Assembly (NCBI GenBank): GCA_028865845.1
Contig: JAGWJK010000374.1
Location: forward strand, 1 to 5,433
DNA from: Rhizobiaceae bacterium
GTDB taxonomy: Bacteria; Pseudomonadota; Alphaproteobacteria; Rhizobiales; Rhizobiaceae
DNA: 5,433 bases
Direction of reading: 5' to 3'
The notes beneath the pieces were generated by a model. The model was not told the DNA's origin, searched no databases, and saw only the letters and a program-made list of their open reading frames with translations. A program made the position numbers and the translations under genes. Shown in pieces: positions 1-5,433 of this stretch. Numbering within the stretch: position 1 is the stretch's first letter; each line of letters begins with the position of its first letter.

Positions 1-174
1 GAGCGTTTCGGCTTCTTCGCCGACAAGGCGCGCCATCTGATCATGCCCGGCCCCTTCCAGCGCAACCGTTTCCTGGCGCTGGAACTGAAGGACGGCTGGC
101 TCGATGGTGCTGCCGGCATGATCGTGGCCTCCGGCCGCAAGCTCGCCCAGGCCCCGATCGCCAAAGCTGCTTGA
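1..174 (+). CDS. 3' end of an unrecognised protein-coding gene (partial)
   Basis: Frame 1 is open from the left edge and ends in TGA at 172-174, giving the last 57 residues of a protein whose start lies outside the window. Nearly every codon ends in G or C, as expected for real coding sequence in a high-GC rhizobial genome. The visible tail is mixed hydrophobic and basic (it begins ERFGFF, has MPGPFQRNRF in the middle, and ends in an Ala/Lys-rich stretch). There is no transmembrane segment, metal-binding cluster or other motif I can assign, so I give no function. It converges on the di-heme peroxidase gene and stops just before the palindromic repeat, which may help end its transcript. Confidence 0.75.
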   Translation, partial: ERFGFFADKARHLIMPGPFQRNRFLALELKDGWLDGAAGMIVASGRKLAQAPIAKAA

Positions 175-182
175 AAGATCTG

Positions 183-331
183 CCTTCTCCCCAAGGGGAG
201 AAGGGATGGATGAGGGGGCTTTGGCCTATCGCAACGAGGTCTCGAGCGGCGGCGAGAGGCATTTGTCGGCGATGCCATGCCTCCTCATCCCAGATCGGTG
301 CACGCGGTCTTCCCCCGCTGGGGCAGAGGGC
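183..331. repeat. RIME-like palindromic intergenic repeat between convergent genes
   Basis: The gap between the two convergent stop codons is almost filled by inverted-repeat sequence. At 183-204 there is a perfect palindrome with 10-bp arms (CCTTCTCCCC and GGGGAGAAGG) around AA. GGATGAG at 208-214 is mirrored by CTCATCC at 284-290. A second, degenerate palindrome (CCCC, loop GCT, GGGG) lies at 313-323, next to GCAGAGGG. Read on the - strand, the right half repeats the order of the left half: a C-run/G-run palindrome, then GGATGAGG. This layout, two palindromes in mirror arrangement, resembles the Rhizobium-specific intergenic mosaic elements known from Rhizobiaceae. Assignment to a named family is from memory. 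The 183-204 hairpin could also act in transcript termination or 3'-end protection, but no clear T-tract follows on either strand. Confidence 0.6.
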
Positions 332-338
332 GATGCGG

Positions 339-1718
339 TTATTTCTCCGCCTTGGTGCCGTCCACGGCCGGATCATATCCGTCCGTCAACGTCTTCAGAA
401 ACGCCACGACATCGGCGATTTCCGCGTCGTTCAGGGCAGGCGTATCGCCGAGCTTGCGGTTTAGCGGCGCGTCGATCACGTCGATATTGGCCTGATATTG
501 CGCCGGCAGATCGTTGTATTTCTCAACCTTGCCATTGGCATCCTTCGGATAGATCTCATCCGGATTGGTGTCACGCTTGACGTAGAAGCGGGTGACATCC
601 TCCAGCGAGCGATAGACGCCGTTGTGGAAGAAGACCTGGCGGGTTGCGACGTTGCGCAGCGTCGGGGTCTTGAACAATCCGCAATTCTGCGGCTGTGCCG
701 AATAAGTATCGTTGCGCAGTGGGCCGCAGATCCCGGTGTCGTAATATTTGCCATCGGCATTGGCGGGAATGGCCGGATTGCGCGGCGCGCCAAGGGCCTC
801 GAACTCGAAATCGGTTAAGTTCGGCATCTGGCCGTCACCCGTCATCTTGTCGAGATGGCACGAGGCGCAATTGCCCTTGTTGGGGTCGTCGAAGAGCTTG
901 AGGCCGCGCATTTCGGCATCCGAAAGCGTCGCCTTGCCGCGCAGGAAAGCATCGTATTTGCTCGAAAACGGGTGGAAGGACGGCTCTTCGATCTGATAGC
1001 GGGCAAGCGCAAAGCCGACTTCCGCAATCGCCATATCCTGATCGTTGAGGACGTTGTTTCCGAAAAGATCGGAGATCTCCTTGCCGTAGCCCTTCTTCAG
1101 TTTGGCATAGACGGTGGCCGCATCGGCATTGGCCATTTCGAAGGGTGAGATCATCGGCTGAAGGGCCTGCTCTTCCAGCGAATCGACCCGGCCATCCCAG
1201 AACATGCCGCCCTGTGGCACGAGATCCGGCGCGTTCGAATCAGCCTTGACCACCGCCTGGGCAGTCAGCGGGCCGGCAACGACCGCCGGTGTATTGGCAA
1301 GCGATACGCCGGACGCTTCGGTCATCGGCGCAGCTTCGGCCGCTTCGTCGGCAGCACTTTCGGCACCGACAGAGAAGGAGGGCGTCGACATCTTGTAGGC
1401 GAGGCTCGGCACGGCGCGGAGACCGGGCTGGTCGAGATGCGGACCGCCGAACTGCACGGCGAGACCATTGCCCGGCGCATAGTGATTGGCGGGATCATGG
1501 CAGGTGGCGCAGGACATCTGGCCGTTGCCGGACAGCGAAGGATCGTAAAACAGCTTCTTGCCGAGCTGCGCGACAGCGCTCAGCGAAACCGTCCCGGCAT
1601 AGTCATCGCCGGCAACCTTGTTTGCGGGCTCGCTCGCCATGCCGAAGGTCGCGCCCGCGAGCGACAAGCCCGCGAGTGCGATGATCGGCAGGAGACGGTG
1701 ATTGGCTTTCAAGGACAT
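339..1718 (-). CDS. Secreted di-heme cytochrome c peroxidase / MauG-family protein
   Basis: The protein has 459 residues, against about 320-370 for classical bacterial cytochrome c peroxidases. Residues 1-28 form a Sec signal peptide (basic start, LLPIIALAGLSLAG core, likely cleavage after FGMA), placing it in the periplasm. Two c-type heme sites are present: CATCH at 70-74 and CASCH at 284-288. Between them lie FWDGR (173-177), SLEEQ (180-184) and PFEM (192-195), all hallmarks of the CCP/MauG family. The C-terminal domain has FKTPTLRNV (349-357) and FFHNG (363-367). C331 and C346 may form a disulfide. Family members use two hemes to reduce H2O2 or to oxidise a protein partner. By eye, Y379 sits where classical peroxidases have the axial Met, as in MauG. 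Residues about 111-137 are an Ala/Glu-rich insert. The ATG is preceded by AAAGGGGA with a 6-base gap. The gene lies 22 bp behind the phosphoesterase, so the two are probably co-transcribed. The family is certain; the choice between peroxidase and MauG-like oxidase is open. Confidence 0.93.
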   Translation of the reverse strand: MSLKANHRLLPIIALAGLSLAGATFGMASEPANKVAGDDYAGTVSLSAVAQLGKKLFYDPSLSGNGQMSCATCHDPANHYAPGNGLAVQFGGPHLDQPGLRAVPSLAYKMSTPSFSVGAESAADEAAEAAPMTEASGVSLANTPAVVAGPLTAQAVVKADSNAPDLVPQGGMFWDGRVDSLEEQALQPMISPFEMANADAATVYAKLKKGYGKEISDLFGNNVLNDQDMAIAEVGFALARYQIEEPSFHPFSSKYDAFLRGKATLSDAEMRGLKLFDDPNKGNCASCHLDKMTGDGQMPNLTDFEFEALGAPRNPAIPANADGKYYDTGICGPLRNDTYSAQPQNCGLFKTPTLRNVATRQVFFHNGVYRSLEDVTRFYVKRDTNPDEIYPKDANGKVEKYNDLPAQYQANIDVIDAPLNRKLGDTPALNDAEIADVVAFLKTLTDGYDPAVDGTKAEK

Positions 1719-1740
1719 CGTCCGTCCCCTTTCTCTATCG

Positions 1741-3366
1741 TCAGGAGGCGCTGTTGCCGGTCTTCGTGTCGAGGATCAGCTTCTGCGTGTCACCCTTTGA
1801 CCAGTCGAACATGCCGTTCAGCGAGCCGGAGATGGCATCGAAGGAGCCGCCGCCCAAACGCGCGCCGCCCATCCAGTTGTCTTCGATGAAGCGCATCACC
1901 GAGGTCTGGTCTGTCAGCGTGTGGTCGACATAGTTGACCTTCGAGTAGGGCGAGATGACCAGCAGCGGCTGACGCGTGCCATAGCCGCAGCGACCCTGGG
2001 CAGGCTGGCCGGTGACACCAGGCAGCGGCGTGCCGGTCAGGCAGCTGTCGCCGTTGAGGACGTCGTAGCCCTTGACGCCGAGCTTCGACGGATTGACGAC
2101 TGCGTGAGCATGGTCATACCAGCCATCGGAGTCGTCGTAGAGGACGATGATCGCCGTATCCTTCCAGTTCGAGGAGTTGGAAACGGTATTGACGACCTGC
2201 GTGACGAATTCCTGCTCGTCGAGCGGGTCGGAATAGCCGGCGTGACCGTCCTGGTAGGCCGGAGCCTTCAGGAAGCTGACGATCGGCATGGTGCCGTTCT
2301 TCAGCGCAGCGTAGAAGTCGGTCATGTCGTATTGGTGATTGGCGGCATCCGTGGTGCCGATCGCAGCGACCGAAGACGGACGCGCATGCGTCGGGTTCGC
2401 GGTCGAGGCATAATATTGGAACGGCTCGTGGTGGGGGATGTAGTCGGCGCTGTTGACCTGGGTGACGGTCGAGGTCGTTGCGCGCTTGCAGCCGGTGGTG
2501 CCGTCGGCGTTGGTGAGCGTCAGGTCGAAGCCGCCTTCAAAGAAGCCCCAGGTGATCTTGTGCTCGTTCAGCATGTCGCCGATGTTCTTGCCGTACATCA
2601 GCGCCGTCTGGCCGGCCGAGCATGCGTCGCCCGTCGGGTCGAAGTCGCTGATCGCGGTCCAGCCGCCATTGCCATCAGGCACGATGCGGCCCTTGGAATA
2701 GGTGCCGTCGGTTTCCAGCGTGTAGCCCGGCGGCAGGATGGCGCCGTTCGTCTGGCCGGAAATCAGGTTCAGCGCGCCGGGCGTCGACGGGCCGAAATTG
2801 GTGGAGAAGGAATTGTCGTTCAGCGCGAAATGCTGGGCGTAGTTCCACATGGCCGTGACGGTGTTGCCGTCGTAATAGCCCATCACCTGACCCTTCGTGC
2901 CGAAGGCGCCGGCAGCGCCCTTGGTGCCGTGGCCGGTATTCGCCGGGAAGAGGTCCATGGCGAAGTTGTTGTAGGCTGCCTGCTCGGCAGTGTAGCCGTG
3001 GTTCTGCGACTGCGTTGCCGCCTGAGTGCGGTCGAGACGGAAAGGAGCGGCAGCGTCGGCGCCGTTACCCGTGTTGGTCTTGTTCGGATTGTTGTCGACA
3101 AGACCGGCATGAGCCAGCGTATTGATGTCAGCCGGAGTGTTGTCAGCGGCCTTGAATTCCGGCTCGCCGGCAACGTTTGCAGCCTTGGGATAGGTCGCGA
3201 AATAGTGATCGAACGAGACGTTTTCCTGGAAGATAACGACCAGATGCTTGATCGGGGTGGCCGTGGACGGCGCTGCTGCGTCAGCGGCAGCAGCGGTGGA
3301 ACAGAGCGAAATCAGGGAAAGCGCGCTGCCGGCGGCAAGGGCGGCGCGACGCGAAAGACAGATCAT
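1741..3366 (-). CDS. Exported phosphoesterase, AcpA acid phosphatase / phospholipase C family
   Basis: From the chosen start the protein has 541 residues. It opens with MICLSRRAAL, a twin-arginine-like motif, then a hydrophobic stretch and AAAA-D near residue 28, so Tat export to the periplasm is likely; AcpA- and PlcH-type enzymes are known to use Tat. Family motifs run in order: IKHLVVIFQENVSFDHYF (39-56, metal-binding E48/N49), FGPSTPGALNLISG (191-204, the segment I take to hold the nucleophilic serine or threonine), HHEPFQYY (312-319), DDSDGWYDH (411-419, metal-binding aspartates and histidine) and a late ISPYSK segment. These match the phosphoesterase family that cleaves phosphomonoesters or phospholipid head groups; the substrate cannot be read from sequence. 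The frame stays open to an ATG at 3567, but the ATG at 3366 has GAGAGGA 7 bases upstream and puts the signal peptide at the N-terminus. It is the first gene of a pair with the di-heme protein. Confidence 0.92.
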   Translation of the reverse strand: MICLSRRAALAAGSALSLISLCSTAAAADAAAPSTATPIKHLVVIFQENVSFDHYFATYPKAANVAGEPEFKAADNTPADINTLAHAGLVDNNPNKTNTGNGADAAAPFRLDRTQAATQSQNHGYTAEQAAYNNFAMDLFPANTGHGTKGAAGAFGTKGQVMGYYDGNTVTAMWNYAQHFALNDNSFSTNFGPSTPGALNLISGQTNGAILPPGYTLETDGTYSKGRIVPDGNGGWTAISDFDPTGDACSAGQTALMYGKNIGDMLNEHKITWGFFEGGFDLTLTNADGTTGCKRATTSTVTQVNSADYIPHHEPFQYYASTANPTHARPSSVAAIGTTDAANHQYDMTDFYAALKNGTMPIVSFLKAPAYQDGHAGYSDPLDEQEFVTQVVNTVSNSSNWKDTAIIVLYDDSDGWYDHAHAVVNPSKLGVKGYDVLNGDSCLTGTPLPGVTGQPAQGRCGYGTRQPLLVISPYSKVNYVDHTLTDQTSVMRFIEDNWMGGARLGGGSFDAISGSLNGMFDWSKGDTQKLILDTKTGNSAS

Positions 3367-3373
3367 TGTCATA

Positions 3374-3380
3374 TCCTCTC
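3374..3380 (-). promoter_or_regulatory. Ribosome binding site that decides the phosphoesterase start
   Basis: On the - strand GAGAGGA lies 7 bases before the ATG at 3366. The nearby in-frame ATG at 3372 is only one base from it, and the ATG at 3393 has no purine-rich stretch at a workable distance. This favours 3366, which also puts the SRR motif at residues 5-7 and the hydrophobic core directly after it. Confidence 0.65.
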
Positions 3381-3448
3381 GAGTGGGGGTCATAGCACCG
3401 GCGGCGAGACTGGGCTTCACCCCGGGCCAGAGGCAACCATGCCGGGCT

Positions 3449-3466
3449 ATCAAGCGTATATGACAG
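3449..3466 (-). promoter_or_regulatory. Candidate PhoB box (one strong half-site)
   Basis: The - strand reads CTGTCATATACGCTTGAT, with 82 bases between it and the phosphoesterase ATG. The first 7-mer, CTGTCAT, is a perfect half of the PhoB consensus (two CTGTCAT-like 7-mers separated by 4 bases). The second 7-mer, GCTTGAT, matches CTGTCAT at only 3 of 7 positions. The location, upstream of a predicted phosphatase/phospholipase operon, makes phosphate control reasonable, but a single 7-mer match can arise by chance and no good -10 element follows at the expected place. Confidence 0.3.
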
Positions 3467-3614
3467 TTCCATGAACCCCCTTGCCGCACGAGGAGGACAT
3501 CGCCCATGGAGTACGCGGTCAAGCGTTTGATTCTGTTGGGTCCGCGCATGGTTTTTTGCCCACGCATAACGGCAGGCGCGCGTCATGCTACCTTATGTCA
3601 CGGCGCAGGGGCTG

Positions 3615-4430
3615 TCAGATATTCTGGTCCATCGTCTCGGCCGGAATCTCGTCGGCGCGATGGATGCGAACGACCGTAGCCGGAACGCCTGCGACAGTGC
3701 AATGGGGCGGGACGGGCTTTACGACGACGCTGCCGGCCGCCACCTTGCTGAACGCGCCGACTTCGATATTGCCGAGGATCTTGGCGCCGGCGCCGATCAT
3801 GACCCCGTGACGAATTTTCGGATGACGGTCGCCGGTTTCCTTGCCGGTGCCGCCAAGCGTGACGTTCTGCAAGATCGAGACTTCGTCCTCGATCACCGCA
3901 GTTTCGCCGATCACGATGCCGGAGCCATGGTCGAGCATGATCGCCGCGCCGATCCTTGCTGCCGGATGAATGTCCGGCCCGAAGACGAGCGAGGCGAGGT
4001 TCGAGAGCCAGCTGGCGATCTCAGAGCGGCCCTCCGTCCAGAGCGCGTGAGCGATGCGATGGGTCTGCAGAGCATGGAACCCTTTGAGGTTCAGCAAGGC
4101 ATGCAGATAGGTGATGCAGGCCGGATCACGCGTGCGCACGGCGATGAGATCGGCCTCGGTGGTCGACAGGATTGCGGCATGTCGCGTAAGCACGTCCAGA
4201 AAAAGGGCCAGCAGATCGCCGGTCTCGATCTGGGCGACCGAGAGACGGGCGACCAGAATGTTGGCGAGGCCCTCGGCGTCCGACCGGGCGTCGATGATCT
4301 GCGACGCCAGCAGCGAACGCAGCGTCGGCTCGCGGCTTGCGAGGTCGGCTGCCTCCTGGCGGATCACATCCCAGACGCTGCCAGTCGCGGCATACGAATT
4401 TTCGGCGATGGCCGCTCCTGTCTGGGACAT
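3615..4430 (-). CDS. cysE: Serine O-acetyltransferase CysE
   Basis: The protein has 271 residues, close to E. coli CysE (273). It transfers acetyl from acetyl-CoA to L-serine to give O-acetylserine, the cytoplasmic precursor that CysK converts to cysteine. The N-terminal helical domain (about 18-140) contains VRTRDPA (98-104) and LKGFHALQTHRIAH (115-128), as in the E. coli enzyme. The C-terminal left-handed beta helix of hexapeptide repeats (about 150-255) contains MLDHGSGIVIGETAVI (165-180), with the catalytic Asp-His pair at D167/H168, and GDRHPKI (200-206), whose H203 matches the second active-site histidine. The chain ends in DQNI; a C-terminal Ile is what inserts into the CysK active site in the cysteine synthase complex. 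The ATG has AAGG 8 bases upstream and lies 17 bp after the WD40 gene, so the two are probably co-transcribed. No T-box or riboswitch is visible in that short gap. Confidence 0.97.
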   Translation of the reverse strand: MSQTGAAIAENSYAATGSVWDVIRQEAADLASREPTLRSLLASQIIDARSDAEGLANILVARLSVAQIETGDLLALFLDVLTRHAAILSTTEADLIAVRTRDPACITYLHALLNLKGFHALQTHRIAHALWTEGRSEIASWLSNLASLVFGPDIHPAARIGAAIMLDHGSGIVIGETAVIEDEVSILQNVTLGGTGKETGDRHPKIRHGVMIGAGAKILGNIEVGAFSKVAAGSVVVKPVPPHCTVAGVPATVVRIHRADEIPAETMDQNI

Positions 4431-4447
4431 GATTCTAACCTTGTTGA

Positions 4448-5433
4448 TCAGGCGGAGATATCGACGACACCGCAATCGCCGGCTTCGGACGCGAAGGCGA
4501 GCAGTTTGCCGGACTTGCTCCAGCTCATCGAGGTGATAGCACCTTTTCCGGGCCGGCGCAGCAGAGCTTCCTTGGAGTCGCCGATGCGAACGGCGAGGAT
4601 CATGCCGTCGATGTAGCCGATTGCCAGGATATCCTCGACCGGATGGAACTTGACGCAGGTCGCCATGATGTTGGCGCGGGTTCCGAGCTCCAGCGGTGCC
4701 TTGCCCATGGGGCCATCCTTGCCCTGGAAAGGCCAGACGATGGCGGCCGGGGCGCCGGAAGAGGCGAGCCACTTGCCCTTTGCCGACCAAGAGAGCGACT
4801 TTACCTTCGCCGGATAGCCGGTCATGCGCATATGGCGTGCCTCGGCGCCTGGCTTGGTGTCCATCTTCCAGCCGTGCAGGGCGTTTTCCTGCATGGTGGT
4901 GACGATAAACTGTCCATCCGGCGAGAAGGTGACGCCGGTATGGGCGCCCTTCCATTCGAGATTGATCGGCTGGCCGCTCGTGCCCACCCAATGCAGCGTC
5001 ACGCCGTTATAGCGCGCGACGGCGATCCGCAGGCCCTTTGGCGCAAATGCGATGCCTTCGACGGTGCGTTCCTCGGCGAATTCTTTGGTCGAGCCTTCGT
5101 TCAATCGTACGAAAGTGCTCTTGCTGAAGGCGTAGGCGACCGCGCCCTGTGGGCCGGCGGCAAGCTGGGTGATCCATTTGCGCGGCGCCTCGGCAAGCGT
5201 TGCGACGCTGCCATCGGCTGCGGTCCTGAGAACCTTGCCGTCCTCGCCGCCGGAAATCAGGCTGTCGCTATAGGGATCGCGGATGCAGGTGAGCATGCCC
5301 TTATGGGCTTCGGTGATCTTTTCCCCGCCATCCAGCCGATGGATCGCTCCGGCGGCGCTCGCGAAGAAAGGGGTATCCTTCAAAAACTCGACGGCCAGAA
5401 CGTGGCCGTCGATATCCAGCGGAGCAACAGTCG
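4448..5433 (-). CDS. WD40-repeat beta-propeller protein (5' end beyond the window)
   Basis: The frame is open from the right edge to TGA at 4448-4450, giving 327 visible residues; the first full codon begins at 5431. The visible start (TVAPLDIDGHVLAVEF) already lies inside a first propeller blade, so the true start is probably a few codons beyond the edge. A TTG at 5383 would cut that blade and is not the start. Seven to eight WD-like repeats can be traced, each with a hydrophobic strand, a G/D turn and a closing W/R/L strand. Examples are HKGMLTC...SGGEDGKV, GVTFSPDGQFIVTT...HGWKM, VKSLSWSAKGKWLASSG...VWPF and ITSMSWSKSGKLLAFAS...VVDIS. Such propellers are usually protein-binding scaffolds with no catalytic activity; the partner is unknown. 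There is no visible membrane segment, so it is probably cytoplasmic. It lies just upstream of cysE on the same strand, but whether they share a task cannot be told from sequence. Confidence 0.88.
   Translation of the reverse strand, partial: TVAPLDIDGHVLAVEFLKDTPFFASAAGAIHRLDGGEKITEAHKGMLTCIRDPYSDSLISGGEDGKVLRTAADGSVATLAEAPRKWITQLAAGPQGAVAYAFSKSTFVRLNEGSTKEFAEERTVEGIAFAPKGLRIAVARYNGVTLHWVGTSGQPINLEWKGAHTGVTFSPDGQFIVTTMQENALHGWKMDTKPGAEARHMRMTGYPAKVKSLSWSAKGKWLASSGAPAAIVWPFQGKDGPMGKAPLELGTRANIMATCVKFHPVEDILAIGYIDGMILAVRIGDSKEALLRRPGKGAITSMSWSKSGKLLAFASEAGDCGVVDISA

Larger units (their letters stand above)
3367..3614. other. Intergenic region between cysE and the phosphoesterase gene
   Basis: This 248-bp gap separates two genes on the same strand and should hold the promoter of the phosphoesterase-peroxidase pair. 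Apart from the ribosome binding site and the candidate Pho box, I see only a weak hairpin (stem GCGTGG/CCATGC with a G-U pair, loop GCAAAAAA) about 45 bases after the cysE stop; it has no T-tract after it on the - strand. No convincing sigma-70 promoter, small gene or RNA gene could be made out. Reading frames through it are extensions or shadows of neighbouring genes. Confidence 0.6.

Noticed and set aside
41..376. A 111-codon - strand frame covering the left edge and the repeat.
   Set aside because: It runs through the palindromic repeat and antisense to the codon-biased + strand gene tail, and its translation is an Arg/Pro-rich shadow.
3289..3309. A lipoprotein signal (cysteine at residue 22) in the phosphoesterase.
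   Set aside because: The residues before the cysteine are I-S-L, with Leu at -1 where a lipobox needs Gly, Ala or Ser; an ordinary AxA-type cleavage follows a few residues later.
1921..3474. A 517-codon open frame on the + strand opposite the phosphoesterase gene.
   Set aside because: It is the mirror of a well-supported gene in high-GC sequence where antisense stops are rare. Its translation is dominated by V, R, G and D with no recognisable domain, and the opposite strand has clear family motifs.
3495..3523. A sigma-70 promoter for the phosphoesterase: CTTGAC (3518-3523) then 17 bases and ATGTCC on the - strand.
   Set aside because: The -35 fits the rhizobial CTTGAC form, but the -10 hexamer ATGTCC is far from TATAAT, so the match is not better than chance.
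3541..3566. A rho-independent terminator after cysE.
   Set aside because: The stem has only about 6-7 pairs with G-U wobbles, the A-run is in the loop, and no T-tract follows on the - strand.
3575..3597. A second Pho box: GCGTCAT and ATGTCAC on the + strand.
   Set aside because: The two 7-mers start 15 bases apart rather than 11, each has mismatches, and the orientation points away from the phosphoesterase gene.
3585..4616. A 343-codon open frame on the + strand opposite cysE.
   Set aside because: It overlaps the whole of cysE, whose identity is certain, and runs into the WD40 gene. The translation has no fold-like pattern; it is an antisense shadow.
4448..5383. The WD40 gene as a complete gene starting at TTG 5383.
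   Set aside because: The same frame is open to the window edge and the residues before the TTG (GHVLAVEF) form the start of the first propeller blade, so the gene is truncated by the window and not complete.

Overview
This 5.4 kb window looks like chromosome or megaplasmid sequence from an alphaproteobacterium of the Rhizobiaceae (Rhizobium/Agrobacterium type). The grounds are high G+C with strongly GC-rich third codon positions, a CCTTCTCCCC-type palindrome followed by GGATGAGGGG (typical of rhizobial intergenic repeats), and the character of the proteins. The genus is an inference from composition and recognition, not from a search.

Layout: the + strand carries only the last 57 codons of an unrecognised gene (1-174). 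A convergent gap of about 165 bp follows, filled by a palindrome-rich, RIME-like repeat. Everything else is on the - strand, transcribed from right to left in this order: a WD40 beta-propeller protein whose start lies beyond the right edge (4448-5433); cysE, serine O-acetyltransferase (3615-4430), 17 bp after it; a 248-bp gap; a secreted AcpA/phospholipase C-type phosphoesterase with a twin-arginine-like signal peptide (1741-3366); and, 22 bp later, a secreted di-heme cytochrome c peroxidase/MauG-family protein (339-1718). There are probably two transcription units, WD40-cysE and phosphoesterase-peroxidase, although readthrough from the first into the second cannot be excluded because no convincing terminator separates them.

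Functions: CysE makes O-acetylserine, the cytoplasmic precursor of cysteine, and keeps the C-terminal isoleucine that in known homologues docks into CysK. The phosphoesterase and the di-heme protein are both predicted to be periplasmic and look co-expressed. The gap before the phosphoesterase holds one perfect half-site (CTGTCAT) of a PhoB box with a degenerate second half, so phosphate control is possible but unproven. The most interesting part is this bicistron: a phosphate-releasing or lipid-cleaving enzyme paired with a di-heme protein that seems to carry a MauG-like tyrosine where classical peroxidases carry the axial methionine of the high-potential heme. No mobile element, CRISPR array, tRNA or rRNA was seen.
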